Shown here: positions 16,158 to 24,792 of the stretch, piece by piece
Position numbering within the stretch: the first letter of the stretch is position 1
Layout of the letters: each line of letters begins with the position of its first letter
The notes under the pieces: model-generated
Databases searched by the model: none
Seen by the model: only the letters and a program-made list of their open reading frames with translations
Told to the model about the DNA's origin: nothing
Source: Thermomonospora catenispora
GTDB taxonomy: Bacteria; Actinomycetota; Actinomycetes; Streptosporangiales; Streptosporangiaceae
Length of the DNA: 64,000 nucleotides
Direction: 5' to 3'
Assembly (NCBI RefSeq): GCF_006363815.1
Contig: NZ_RRYT01000011.1
Coordinates: forward strand, 1-64,000
Program-made: the position numbers and the translations under genes

Positions 16158-17512
16158 CGGCGTCCCTCCATCGCGTCCACCAGGCGCCGGGCGATCTCCG
16201 GCCGGCCGGTCCAGTGCAGGTGCAGGTAGGAGGCGAGGCAGGAGCCCGTGGCGAACCCGTCCTTGCGGGAGCCGCGCGGGCGCATCGCCCACTGCCAGGC
16301 CGGCGCCGGCCCGTGGGGCGGGTCGACGGCCGTCCGGTGGAACTCATGCCCGTTCAGCCGCTCGCCCGCACGGGTCGCCACCGAGTCGGTGAGGGCGACG
16401 GCGGTGCGGTAGCCCAGGGTCAGGCGCGAGGTCATCGCCGCGGTCGCGTCCAGCACCCCGCACATCGGCCTCCCCTCCAGCTCCCGCACCAGGTACAGCA
16501 GCCCGGCGCACTCGGCGTACACGGGGGCGCCCGAGGCCGCCAGCCGGCGGACCTGCGCGCGGAGGCGCTCGTTGGCCGACAGCTCCCCGGCGTACATCTC
16601 GGGGAAGCCGCCGCCGATCACCAGGCCCCGGACGCCGTCGGGGAGGGCCTCGTCGCGCAGCGGATCGAAGCGGACCACCTCGGCGCCCGCGGCCTCCAGC
16701 AGCTCCTCGTTCTCGGCGTACCCGAACGTGAACGCCGGTCCGCCGGCGACCGCCGCCACCGGCCGCGCGCCGCCGGGACGCGGCCCCACCGCGTCGGCGG
16801 GGCTCCAGGCGGGGGCGGTCAGCGGGGGCGCGGAGCGGGCCAGGGCGAGCACGGCGTCCAGGTCGCAGCTCTCGGCGACGATCTCCCCCAGCCGCCGCAC
16901 GAGCCGGACCGCCTCGGCGTCGCGTTCGGCGGCCGGGATCAGCCCCAGGTGGCGGGAGGGGGCCGCCATGTCGTCGCGGCGCCGCAGCGCCCCCAGCACG
17001 GGCACCGACAGCTCCTCGATCGCCGTGCGGCACAGATGCTCGTGCGCCTCGGAGCCGATCCGGTTGAGGATCACCCCGCCCAGCCGCACGTCCCCGTAGC
17101 TCCGGAAGCCGTGCACCAGCGCCGCCACCGAGCGTCCGGCCGCCGAGGCGTCCACCACCAGCACCACGGGGGCGTCCAGCAGCCGGGCGATGTGCGCGGT
17201 GGAGGCGAAGTCGTCGCGCTCGCCCGCCCCGTCGTACAGGCCCATCACGCCCTCGATCACCGCGATGTCCGCGCCGCGCGCCCCGTGCCGCAGCAGCGGG
17301 ACGATCAGCTCCTCGCCGACCAGGAACGGGTCGAGGTTGCGGCCGGGCCGCCCGGTGGCCAGCGCGTGGTAGCCGGGGTCGATGTAGTCGGGGCCGACCT
17401 TGTGCGGGGAGACCGTCAGGCCCCGCGCCGTCAGCGCCGCCATCAGCCCGGTGGCCACCGTCGTCTTGCCCGATCCGGAGGCGGGGGCGGCGACGACGAT
17501 CCGGGCGGTCAC
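16154..17512 (-). CDS. cobB: Cobyrinic acid a,c-diamide synthase
   Basis: CobB/CbiA amidates the a- and c-acetate side chains using glutamine and ATP. The 452-residue protein has the ATP-binding domain first (VVAAPASGSGKTTVATGL, HKVGPDYIDPGYH, VIEGVMGLYDGAG) and a class I glutaminase-like domain with VYAECAGLLYLV (catalytic Cys) and the LNGHEFHRT histidine region. It starts at GTG 17512, overlapping the cobO stop; a neighbouring GTG at 17515 is equally possible. Confidence 0.95.
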   Translation of the reverse strand: MTARIVVAAPASGSGKTTVATGLMAALTARGLTVSPHKVGPDYIDPGYHALATGRPGRNLDPFLVGEELIVPLLRHGARGADIAVIEGVMGLYDGAGERDDFASTAHIARLLDAPVVLVVDASAAGRSVAALVHGFRSYGDVRLGGVILNRIGSEAHEHLCRTAIEELSVPVLGALRRRDDMAAPSRHLGLIPAAERDAEAVRLVRRLGEIVAESCDLDAVLALARSAPPLTAPAWSPADAVGPRPGGARPVAAVAGGPAFTFGYAENEELLEAAGAEVVRFDPLRDEALPDGVRGLVIGGGFPEMYAGELSANERLRAQVRRLAASGAPVYAECAGLLYLVRELEGRPMCGVLDATAAMTSRLTLGYRTAVALTDSVATRAGERLNGHEFHRTAVDPPHGPAPAWQWAMRPRGSRKDGFATGSCLASYLHLHWTGRPEIARRLVDAMEGRR

Positions 17513-18111
17513 CACTCGATGCCCTTCTGGCCCTTCTGTCCCCGGTCCATGGGGTGCTTGACCTTGCCCATCTCGGTGACCAGGTCGGCGAACTCCACCA
17601 GGTCCGGGTGCGCGTCGCGGCCGGTGATCACCACGTGCTGGTGCCCGGGCCGGTTCCGCAGCGCGTCGATCACGTCGGCGACGTCGATCCAGCCCCAGGC
17701 GATGGGGTAGGTGAACTCGTCCAGCACGTACAGCCGGTAGGTCTGGGCCGCCAGGTCCCGCTTGATCTGCTCCCAGCCCTCGCGGGCATCGGCGGCGTGG
17801 TCGGCCTCGGTGCCGGGCCGCCGGATCCACGACCAGCCGGCGCCCATCTTGTGCCAGGCCACCGTGCCGCCCTCGCCGGATTCGCCGAGCACCCGCAGCG
17901 CGGTCTCCTCGCCGATCCGCCATTTGGCGGACTTGACGAACTGGAACACCCCGATCGGCCATCCCTGGTTCCAGGCCCGCAGCGCCAGCCCGAACGCGGC
18001 GGTGGACTTGCCCTTGCCCGGCCCGGTGTGCACGATCACCAGCGGCCGGTGGCGGCGCTGCCGGGTGGTCAGCCCGTCGTCGGGAACGTGCTCCGGCCTG
18101 CCCTGTGGCAT
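17509..18111 (-). CDS. cobO: Cob(I)yrinic acid a,c-diamide adenosyltransferase
   Basis: CobO/CobA-type adenosyltransferase attaches the 5'-deoxyadenosyl group to cobalt. The 200-residue protein has the P-loop VHTGPGKGKSTAAFGLALRA, the FVKSAKWRIGEE region and VLDEFTYPIAWGWID. The ATG at 18111 was preferred to the GTG at 18120 because a GAGAGG lies about 9 nt before it and touches the GTG. The stop overlaps the cobB start. Confidence 0.94.
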   Translation of the reverse strand: MPQGRPEHVPDDGLTTRQRRHRPLVIVHTGPGKGKSTAAFGLALRAWNQGWPIGVFQFVKSAKWRIGEETALRVLGESGEGGTVAWHKMGAGWSWIRRPGTEADHAADAREGWEQIKRDLAAQTYRLYVLDEFTYPIAWGWIDVADVIDALRNRPGHQHVVITGRDAHPDLVEFADLVTEMGKVKHPMDRGQKGQKGIEW

Positions 18112-18124
18112 TCTCGGCACCCTC

Positions 18125-20140
18125 TCACGCCGCCCGGGCGTCGCGGACGACCCGCCTCAGCCCGCTCGCGGCCAGTTCCTCCAGCCGGACGGCCTCGGCG
18201 TCCAGCCGGGCGGCCAGCCGCCCGGCCAGGCCGAGCCGCACCGGCCCCGACTCGCAGTCCACCACCACGGCGGCGACGCCGCGCAGCAGGGCGGCGGCCC
18301 GCTCCGGGTCGGGACCGTGGGTGGCGCGGCCGTCGGTCACCAGCACCAGCAGCGGGCGGCGGGCCGGATCGCGCAGCCGCTCGGCCCGCAGCACCTCGGC
18401 GGCCCGCCGCAGCCCGGCGGCCAGCGGGGTGCGGCCGCCGGTGGTCAGCCGCCGCAGGCGGCGGGCGCCGGCCTCCACCGAGGAGGTCGGCGGCAGCACC
18501 AGCTCGGCCCCGGTGCCGCGGAAGGTGATCAGCCCGACCTTGTCGCGCCGCTGGTAGGCGTCCAGCAGCAGGCTCAGCACCGCGCCCTTGACGGCCCGCA
18601 TCCGCCGCCGGGCCGCCATCGAGCCGCTGGCGTCCACGACGAACAGCACCAGGTTGCCCTCGCGGCCGTCCCGCACGGTCCGGCGGAGGTCGTCGGGGGT
18701 GAGGATCAGCCCGGGGCCGGTGCGTCCGCGGGCCCGCTGGTGGGGGGCGGCGGCGCGCAGCGTGGCGGTCAGGTGGACGTCCCGCGTCCCGGGCCGTGCG
18801 CCCGTCGCCCGCCCGTGCGGGGTGCGGGCCTTGGAGCGGCGGCCGGGCGTCCCCTCTCCCACGCCGGGCACGGTGAACAGCCGCGGCCGGCAGATCGCGT
18901 CGGCGGGGGCGGGCTCGTCCTCCCGCCGGCCGCCGGCGCCCCGCTGCGCCGGAGGACGCGCCGGGGAGGGGGCGCCCGGGGGCGTCCCGTCCCGCTCCGC
19001 GGAGTCCGCCGGGCCGTCCGGGCCTGCGCCCCGTCCGCCGCCGGGGCCGTCGCCGTCGTCGTCGGGCGGCTCGGGGGCGTGCTCCCGCAGGGCCTGCTCG
19101 AGCCTGTCCTCCTCCAGGCCGGGGGCGTCGAACGGGTCGCGGCGGCGGCGGTGCGGCAGCGCCAGCCGGGCCGCCTGCCGGACGTCGTCGGCGGTGACCG
19201 CGTCGCGGCCGTGCCAGGCGGCCAGGGCGATCGCGGCGCGGGCGGTCACCAGGTCGGCGCGCAGCCCGTCCACCTCGAACGCCGCGCACACGGCGGTGAT
19301 CTGGCGCAGCGCCGCGTCGGTCAGCGCGACGCCGGGCAGCCGCTCGCGGGCGGCGGCGATCCGCGCCGCCAGCTCGGCCTCGGCGTCGGCCCATGCGGCG
19401 GCGAACCCGGCGGGGTCGGCCTCGAACCGCAGCCGCCGGCGCACCACTTCGGCGCGTTCGGCCGGGTCGCGGGTGGCGGCGACCTCGACGGTCAGCCCGA
19501 ACCGGTCCAGCAGCTGGGGGCGCAGCTCGCCCTCTTCGGGGTTCATGGTGCCGACCAGCAGGAAGCGGGCGGCGTGCTGGACCGAGACGCCCTCGCGCTC
19601 CACATGGCAGCGGCCCATGGCGGCGGCGTCCAGCAGCAGGTCGACCAGGTGGTCGTGCAGCAGGTTGACCTCGTCGACGTAGAGCACGCCGCGGTGCGCG
19701 GCGGCCAGCAGCCCCGGCTCGAACGCCTTGACGCCCTCGGTGAGGGCCCGTTCGATGTCCAGCGACCCCAGCAGCCGGTCCTCGGAGGCGCCCACCGGCA
19801 GCTCCACCAGCCGAGCGGGCCGCCGCGCGCCGCCGCCGTCCGGCGGGTGGGGACCGTCCGGGCAGGAGGGGTCGGGATCGGCCGGGTCGCAGGAGAACCG
19901 GCAGCCCGGCACGACCGTGAGCGGGGGCAGCAGCGCGGCCAGCGCCCGGACGACGGTGGATTTGGCGGTGCCCTTCTCGCCGCGGACCAGCACCCCGCCG
20001 ACCCCCGGGGAGACGGCGTTGATCAGCAGGGCGAGCTTGAGGTCGGCGAGCCCGACGACGGCGGAGAAGGGATAGCGGGGAGAGCTCATGAGGCCCCGGC
20101 CGATGCGGGGGGCGATCGATGCGGGGGCGGCAGGCGACAT
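18125..20140 (-). CDS. Magnesium-chelatase-like ChlI/ChlD fusion, putative cobaltochelatase subunit
   Basis: The 671-residue protein joins an AAA+ ChlI/CobS-like motor ([40 protein letters not shown]) to a vWA ChlD/CobT-like domain with a MIDAS motif [16 protein letters not shown]. The linker (~350-440) is rich in Pro, Gly, Asp and Glu. In actinobacteria this type partners with CobN in ATP-driven cobalt insertion; cobN lies at 36-40 kb. ATG 20140 has GGAAGGACGG upstream, while ATG 20089 ([13 protein letters not shown]) fits family starts, so the start is uncertain. It is the first gene after the riboswitch. Confidence 0.9.
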   Translation of the reverse strand: MSPAAPASIAPRIGRGLMSSPRYPFSAVVGLADLKLALLINAVSPGVGGVLVRGEKGTAKSTVVRALAALLPPLTVVPGCRFSCDPADPDPSCPDGPHPPDGGGARRPARLVELPVGASEDRLLGSLDIERALTEGVKAFEPGLLAAAHRGVLYVDEVNLLHDHLVDLLLDAAAMGRCHVEREGVSVQHAARFLLVGTMNPEEGELRPQLLDRFGLTVEVAATRDPAERAEVVRRRLRFEADPAGFAAAWADAEAELAARIAAARERLPGVALTDAALRQITAVCAAFEVDGLRADLVTARAAIALAAWHGRDAVTADDVRQAARLALPHRRRRDPFDAPGLEEDRLEQALREHAPEPPDDDGDGPGGGRGAGPDGPADSAERDGTPPGAPSPARPPAQRGAGGRREDEPAPADAICRPRLFTVPGVGEGTPGRRSKARTPHGRATGARPGTRDVHLTATLRAAAPHQRARGRTGPGLILTPDDLRRTVRDGREGNLVLFVVDASGSMAARRRMRAVKGAVLSLLLDAYQRRDKVGLITFRGTGAELVLPPTSSVEAGARRLRRLTTGGRTPLAAGLRRAAEVLRAERLRDPARRPLLVLVTDGRATHGPDPERAAALLRGVAAVVVDCESGPVRLGLAGRLAARLDAEAVRLEELAASGLRRVVRDARAA

Positions 20141-20190
20141 GGGTCGATCCGTCCTTCCTCGGGTGTCCACGCCCGTGAGGTTCGGCACTG

Positions 20191-20290
20191 AACGACGGTC
20201 GGCGTTCCTGGCTCCCCGCCGGTCGCCCGGCGGGTCACAGTTGCGGGACAGCCCCGGATTCGCACCGGGTTCCACCGTGTCCGTCGCCTG
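20191..20290 (-). promoter_or_regulatory. Cobalamin (B12) riboswitch, compact form, upstream of chlID
   Basis: On the minus strand the RNA shows the conserved core (20236-20273, containing GGTGCGAATCCGGGGC and GTCCCGCAACTGTG) and a B12 box GAGCCAGGAACGCC at 20201-20214. P1 can form between the 5' strand at 20281-20288 and the 3' strand at 20193-20199. Core and box are separated only by a perfect 8-bp hairpin with a four-base loop (20215-20234). It lies about 50 nt before the chlID start and should repress the whole 14-kb operon when cobalamin is present. Confidence 0.92.
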
Positions 20291-20379
20291 CACAGGATGA
20301 CACACCGCCCGGGCGGCCCCCTAGTCGCGGTCGGGTGACATCGCCCGCGAAAGATAGTGGACGCAATGTCGACAGACTA

Positions 20380-20394
20380 TTGGCAGGTTGCCAA
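20380..20394. promoter_or_regulatory. Perfect 6-3-6 inverted repeat between divergent units
   Basis: TTGGCA-GGT-TGCCAA sits 20 nt before the oxygenase-like gene and about 90 nt upstream of the riboswitch on the other strand. It looks like an operator for a dimeric regulator that could act on either direction. The regulator is not identified. Confidence 0.4.
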
Positions 20395-20414
20395 TAAGGT
20401 GCTTCACTGACGCC

Positions 20415-21290
20415 ATGGACGATCTCGTCGCCACCGGGCGCACCCTCCCCTACCGGCCCGATGACGTCTGCTGGACGGTGCTCCGGGAGCCGGTGCAGAA
20501 CCTCGGCCTGTCCACCCTGCTGCTGCTCCAGGTCACGCACCCGCTGATCGCGGCCGGCGTGGAGCGGTTCTCCGACTACGCCGCCGACCCGTTCGGACGG
20601 CTGTGGCGGACCGCCGACATCATGCTCAAGATGGCCTTCGGGTCCCCCGAGGTGTCGGCCAGGCAGTCGGCGCTGTTCCACCGCATCCACAAGCGCGTCG
20701 AGGGCGTCAGCGACGAAGGCGTGCCCTATCGGGCCCTGGACCCCGATCTGCTGATGTGGGTGTGGGCCACCGGCGTCCGGGTCCCCCTGGACCTGTATGA
20801 GCGGACCTTCGGGCGGCTGCCCGACGCCGAGCGCGCCCGCTACTACGAGGAGCAGAAGCTGCTGGCCCGCGGCTGCGCCATCCCCGACGGGCACTGCCCG
20901 CCGGACCTGGAGGCGTTCGAGGCGTACGTCGACCACGTCGTGGAGACGGAGCTGAAGCCGACCCCGCTGGCGCAGAAGCTGCTGCGCCGCCGCCCCGGCT
21001 CCCCGCGGCCGCCCCTGCCCGGCCCGATGGTCTCCGCCTACACCCGGTTCAACGCGTTCCTGGCGGGCGCGCTGCTGCCGCCGCGGGTGCGCGAGATGCT
21101 CGACATCCCCTGGAGCCCGGCCCGGGAGCGGGCGTTCAACGCGATGCTGGCCGCCCACCGGGCGGGCGCCCGGGTCGTCCCCGCCACGGTGCGGCACCGG
21201 CCCGTGGACTACCTGGTGTCCCGGGACCGGCCGCTGAACCTGCTGCGCACCCCGCCGGGCAGGCGGCGGCGCGCGGCGCGGGCGGCCTGA
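20415..21290 (+). CDS. Oxygenase MpaB / latex-clearing-protein-like (DUF2236)
   Basis: The ~291-residue protein resembles the DUF2236 family, which includes haem-dependent rubber oxygenase and fungal MpaB. It has LLLQVTHPLIAAGVERFSDYAADPFGRLWRTAD near the start, the FHRIHKRVEG histidine segment, ALDPDLLMWVWATGV and the YEEQKLLARG stretch. The ATG at 20415 is preferred; a TTG at 20388 would start inside a palindrome. No signal peptide is visible, so it is probably cytoplasmic. Substrate unknown. It is divergent from the cob operon and monocistronic. Confidence 0.8.
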   Translation: MDDLVATGRTLPYRPDDVCWTVLREPVQNLGLSTLLLLQVTHPLIAAGVERFSDYAADPFGRLWRTADIMLKMAFGSPEVSARQSALFHRIHKRVEGVSDEGVPYRALDPDLLMWVWATGVRVPLDLYERTFGRLPDAERARYYEEQKLLARGCAIPDGHCPPDLEAFEAYVDHVVETELKPTPLAQKLLRRRPGSPRPPLPGPMVSAYTRFNAFLAGALLPPRVREMLDIPWSPARERAFNAMLAAHRAGARVVPATVRHRPVDYLVSRDRPLNLLRTPPGRRRRAARAA

Positions 21291-21354
21291 GCGATCCGGC
21301 GGGGTGCGCGCGCCCGGACCGGGTCCGGCGCGGCGGACGCCCGCACCGGATCCG

Positions 21355-21909
21355 CTATCGGGCCCCCGGGCACGACGCCGACGGCAGCGCGAACCACACG
21401 ATCTTGCCGAGCCGCCGGCCGTCGAGCCTGGAGCGCTCCCGGTGGACGCCCCAGCGCCCGCCCGACAGCTCCCGGACGATGCTCAGCCCGCGGCCGAAGT
21501 CGCCGGACGTCCACGAATAGCCCGGCAGGTGCACGTCGGGCAGTCCGTCGAAGACCGCGCAGCGCAGCTCGCGGCCGTGCGGGCGATACCGGGCGGACCC
21601 GGCGTCCGGATACAGCCACAGCTCGTACGGCCCCTTGCCGTCGGCGTGCTGGTAGGCGTTGGTGGCCAGCTCGCTGACCATCAGCTGGGCGTCGGCGATC
21701 AGGTTGGCGGGGGCGCCGAGGGCGCCGAGCGCCTGCCCGAGGACCGCCCGCGCCTCCCGCGCGCACCCGGGCCCGACGGGCAGCGCCCACGCCCATCCGG
21801 CGCGCCCGTGGTCGTCGGCCTCGGCCGGTCCGCCGGCGTCGACGGAGAACTCCGGACTCCGGCCCGCCGGGACGGTGAGGGGGCCGCCGATCTCGGGTGA
21901 GGTCTGCAC
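21355..21909 (-). CDS. RsbW-like ATP-binding anti-sigma-type protein
   Basis: The ~184-residue protein has a GHKL ATPase fold with the N box MVSELATNAYQHADG, then CAVFDGLPDVHLP and the G boxes DFGRGLSIVRELSG. There is no phosphorylatable His domain, so it is of the RsbW/anti-sigma type. GTG at 21909 with a GGAGG is used here; GTG at 21954 is possible. It is divergent from an XRE/Scr1-type regulator and a DUF397 gene, the arrangement of the whiJ/abaA-like clusters that modulate development in Streptomyces. Its target sigma or anti-anti-sigma factor is unknown. Confidence 0.8.
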   Translation of the reverse strand: MQTSPEIGGPLTVPAGRSPEFSVDAGGPAEADDHGRAGWAWALPVGPGCAREARAVLGQALGALGAPANLIADAQLMVSELATNAYQHADGKGPYELWLYPDAGSARYRPHGRELRCAVFDGLPDVHLPGYSWTSGDFGRGLSIVRELSGGRWGVHRERSRLDGRRLGKIVWFALPSASCPGAR

Positions 21910-22088
21910 GGGAGAGTCGCCTCCAGCCGTTGCGTCAGGTGAACCGATTGTCACGCTGGGTCCCCGACCGGTCACGTGAACACAGCGTCTCGTGAAAGTT
22001 GCACGGCCGCAACCGAGTCGCGGACTTTTGCCCACCGGACATGACGTTCGCGTTGTGCGGTGCAGACCGAAACACCACACTTGCGCCC

Positions 22089-22928
22089 ATGACATACCGC
22101 CCCACCGTCCGAGGCCGCCGGCTGGCGCGGGAATTGCGCCGGCTGCGCGAACGGGAACGGCTCACTTTGCAGGACGTCGCCGACCGGCTCGGCTGGTCGC
22201 GGGCCACGGTGTCCAGGCTGGAAACCGGGCAGACCCGGCCGCGGCACACCGACGTGGCGGTGATGCTCGATTTGTACGGGGTGCCCAGCCCGGAGCGGGA
22301 CGCCTTGATCGCCCTGGCCAAACAGGCCGGCCAGCGCGGCTGGTGGACCGCCTACGCCGATGTGTTCACCGGCAGCTACGTGGCGCTGGAGGACGAGGCC
22401 TCGCTGATCCGCTCCTGGGACGCCCAGTTGATCCACGGGCTGCTGCAGACCGAGCAGTACGCCCGTGCGGTGATCACCGCAGGTCGGATGCTGCCCACCA
22501 AGGCCGACGTGGAGCGCCGGATCGCGGCCCGCAAGGCCCGGCAGGCGCTGCTGGACCGCCCCAACGCCCCCGAGCTGCAGATGGTCTTCGACGAGGCGGT
22601 GCTGCGCCGCCCGATCGGCGGCCGGGCGGTGATGCGCGACCAGCTGCGCCATCTGGCCAGGCTGGCCGAGCGCCCCAAGATCACGGTGCTGATCCTGCCG
22701 TTCACAGCGGGTGAACATGCCGGACTTGATGGCAGATTTACGATTTTGTCGTTTCCTGACCCTGCAGACCCCGATATCGCCTACGTAGAGGGGACCATGG
22801 GCGACGTTTACCTTGAGAGTGCAGGGGAAATAGGACAACATGAGTCGAGATTCAAGCGGATCATCGATGCAGCCCTCTCCCCGGAGGAATCCGCGCACCT
22901 CCTCGTAGAGGCAGCGAAGGAGTACTAA
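22089..22928 (+). CDS. XRE-family transcriptional regulator (WhiJ/Scr1-like, DUF5753)
   Basis: The 279-residue protein has an N-terminal helix-turn-helix (RLTLQDVADRLGWSRATVSRLETGQTRP) and the long DUF5753 ligand-like domain typical of actinobacteria (IHGLLQTEQYARAVI, RQALLDRPNAPELQMVFDEAVLRRPIGG). The ATG at 22089 has no clear ribosome site, suggesting a leaderless mRNA. It is followed after 5 nt by a DUF397 gene and is divergent from an RsbW-like ATPase gene. The 3' third (22700-22930) is lower in GC than the rest. Confidence 0.9.
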   Translation: MTYRPTVRGRRLARELRRLRERERLTLQDVADRLGWSRATVSRLETGQTRPRHTDVAVMLDLYGVPSPERDALIALAKQAGQRGWWTAYADVFTGSYVALEDEASLIRSWDAQLIHGLLQTEQYARAVITAGRMLPTKADVERRIAARKARQALLDRPNAPELQMVFDEAVLRRPIGGRAVMRDQLRHLARLAERPKITVLILPFTAGEHAGLDGRFTILSFPDPADPDIAYVEGTMGDVYLESAGEIGQHESRFKRIIDAALSPEESAHLLVEAAKEY

Positions 22929-22933
22929 AGGTC

Positions 22934-23143
22934 GTGAAGCACGTCCACCCCGCAACCGACGAACTGTCCGGCGCCGTCTGGCGCAAGTCCTCCTACAGCG
23001 GCAGCGGCGACCAGTGCGTGGAGGTCGCCGCGCTCGGCGACGGCCGCCGCGCGCTGCGCGACTCCAAGGACCCCCACGGTCCCGCGCTGGTGCTGAGCCC
23101 CGCCGGCTGGCGCTCGTTCATCGAGGACGTCGGCAGCCGCTGA
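22934..23143 (+). CDS. DUF397 domain protein
   Basis: This 69-residue protein matches the DUF397 pattern: WRKSSYSGSGDQCVEVA, then VRDSK-type LRDSKDPHGPALVLSPAGWRSFI. Such proteins (BldB/AbaA-OrfA relatives) are nearly always next to XRE/DUF5753 regulators and are thought to modulate them. The GTG start at 22934 lies 5 nt after the regulator stop with AAAGG upstream, so the two form an operon. Confidence 0.92.
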   Translation: MKHVHPATDELSGAVWRKSSYSGSGDQCVEVAALGDGRRALRDSKDPHGPALVLSPAGWRSFIEDVGSR

Positions 23144-23193
23144 TCCGCGGCACAGGGCGCCTCCGGTCGTCCATCCGCACCGCCTTCCACCCT

Positions 23194-23211
23194 ACTAGAA
23201 CGTGTTCTAGT
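23194..23211. promoter_or_regulatory. KstR-type operator palindrome
   Basis: ACTAGAAC-GT-GTTCTAGT is a perfect 8-2-8 inverted repeat 35 nt before the start of the F420-type oxidoreductase gene. It matches the TAGAACnnGTTCTA motif bound by KstR, the TetR-family repressor of sterol catabolism in mycolic actinobacteria. No kstR gene is in the window. Confidence 0.75.
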
Positions 23212-23246
23212 ATCGTGGTGCGTCGCGACGACCGGAGGTGCTCTGC

Positions 23247-24266
23247 GTGTCCGCCCCGTTCAAGCTCGGCATCAACGTCGGCTACTGGCAGCGCGACATC
23301 GACGACCAGACCGAGACGGTGCTGGCCGCCGAACGGCTGGGCTATGACTGCGTGTTCACCGCCGAGGCCTACGGCTCCGACGCCTTCACCCCGCTGACCT
23401 GGTACGCGGCCCGCACCAGCCGGATCAAGCTGGGCACCGCCGTGGCGCAGATCTCGGCCCGCACCCCGGCGGCCACCGCGATGCACGCGCTCACGTTGGA
23501 CGCGCTGTCCGGCGGACGGCTGATCCTCGGACTGGGCGCGTCCGGGCCCCAGGTGGTGGAGGGCTGGTACGGGGTGCCGTTCCCCAAGCCGCTGGCCCGC
23601 ACCCGCGAATACGTCGACATCCTGCGCAAGATCTGGCGCCGCGAGGCGCCGGTGACCAACGACGGTCCGCACTATCCGCTGCCGTACCCCGGCGGCACCG
23701 GGCTGGGCAAGCCGCTGAAGTCCATCGTCCACCCGCTGCGCTCCGACATCCCGATCTACCTGGGCGCCGAGGGGCCGAAGAACGTCGCCCTGGCCGCCGA
23801 GATCGCCCAGGGATGGCTGCCCCTCTTCGTGGACCCGACCAAGATCGACGCCCTGTTCGGCGCCTCCCTGGCGCATCGCCCGCCCGGCTTCGAGATCGCC
23901 GCGACCGTCACCACGATCGTCACCGACGACCTGCCCGCCGCGCTGGAGCTGGCCAAGATCCCGATCGCCTTCTACATCGGCGGCATGGGCGCCAAGGACC
24001 GCAACTTCCATCTGGACCTGATCGCCCGCCTCGGGTACGCCGACGAGGCGGTCAAGGTCCAGGAGCTGTTCCTGACCGGCCGCCGCGAGGAGGCCGTCAA
24101 GGCCGTCCCCGACGAGCTGGCCGACTCCATCTCGCTGCTCGGCCCCCTCCCCCGCATCCGCGAGCGCATCCGGGTGTGGCGCGACAGTCCCGTCACCACC
24201 CTGCTCATCGGCGGGATCCGCGACGAGCCCACCCTCCGGGCCCTCAAGGAGGCCGTCGACTCCTGA
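23247..24266 (+). CDS. F420-dependent LLM-class oxidoreductase
   Basis: The 339-residue protein is a luciferase-like (beta/alpha)8 enzyme that uses F420 or flavin. Typical features are LGINVGYWQ at the start, SRIKLGTAVAQISARTPAATAMHALTLDALSGGR, LGLGASGPQVVEGWYG and IYLGAEGPKNVALAAEIAQGW. GTG 23247 was chosen because GGAGG lies 8 nt upstream; GTG 23238 overlaps that site. The KstR-type box upstream suggests sterol-responsive control, like the F420 oxidoreductase Rv3520c in the mycobacterial KstR regulon. The substrate is not known. Confidence 0.88.
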   Translation: MSAPFKLGINVGYWQRDIDDQTETVLAAERLGYDCVFTAEAYGSDAFTPLTWYAARTSRIKLGTAVAQISARTPAATAMHALTLDALSGGRLILGLGASGPQVVEGWYGVPFPKPLARTREYVDILRKIWRREAPVTNDGPHYPLPYPGGTGLGKPLKSIVHPLRSDIPIYLGAEGPKNVALAAEIAQGWLPLFVDPTKIDALFGASLAHRPPGFEIAATVTTIVTDDLPAALELAKIPIAFYIGGMGAKDRNFHLDLIARLGYADEAVKVQELFLTGRREEAVKAVPDELADSISLLGPLPRIRERIRVWRDSPVTTLLIGGIRDEPTLRALKEAVDS

Positions 24267-24573
24267 CCGGGCGTCCCGCCGGGCGAGCGACCGGACGCGC
24301 CCGCGGGCGCGCGAACGCGCACGGACGGAGAGGGCACGGAGACGGCGCGCACCCGGACGCGGCCGATCGGGTCCGGCTCACGCCCCGGAGAAATCGTCGG
24401 GCACGGCGCGCACCCGAACGGGCGGCCCGGACGCGGACACGCCCCGGAGGCTACGGCGACGGGGGGACGGGGACAGGGGAGGAGGCGGCGGACACGACAG
24501 GGCGCGCCCTCCTGGGCCGGGGCGTTCGATGAGACCGTCCTCGAACGCGGGACCGGGAAGGCGCGCCGTGGTC
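24267..24573. other. Non-coding GC-rich spacer with imperfect repeats
   Basis: No credible gene is seen here. It holds a self-complementary GCGCCCGCGGGCGC tract near 24297-24310, which could terminate the upstream gene. It also has two related copies of ACGGCGCGCACCCG(G/A)ACG near 24342 and 24403. Confidence 0.5.
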
Positions 24574-24792
24574 TCAGGCGGCCAGCGGAATCGTGCGGCC
24601 CGGCGCGGTGGGCAGGGCGGTGACGGTGGCCGGGCGTTCCTCCGGCTCCTCGGGGGGCGGGGCGGGGGCCTCGGGGTAGGCGTTGGTCATCAGGCCGGCG
24701 TACTCGGTGAGCCAGGGCTCGATGAGCGTGCGCTCGGCCGGTCCGTGCAGCGACGCGTGGGTGATGTGGGCCGTGCCGTGGTGGATGTTCAT
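24574..24792 (-). CDS. Small hypothetical protein, 72 aa
   Basis: The reading frame starts at ATG 24792 behind a good AAGGGGA ribosome site and ends at 24574. The product is His/Thr-rich at the N-terminus (MNIHHGTAHITHASLHG), has a middle segment EPWLTEYAGLMTNAYPEAP and a Pro/Glu/Ala-rich tail. No membrane segment, signal peptide or known domain is visible. It is divergent from the histidine kinase. I do not recognise it. Size and position would allow a signalling peptide or precursor, but nothing in the sequence proves it. Confidence 0.5.
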   Translation of the reverse strand: MNIHHGTAHITHASLHGPAERTLIEPWLTEYAGLMTNAYPEAPAPPPEEPEERPATVTALPTAPGRTIPLAA

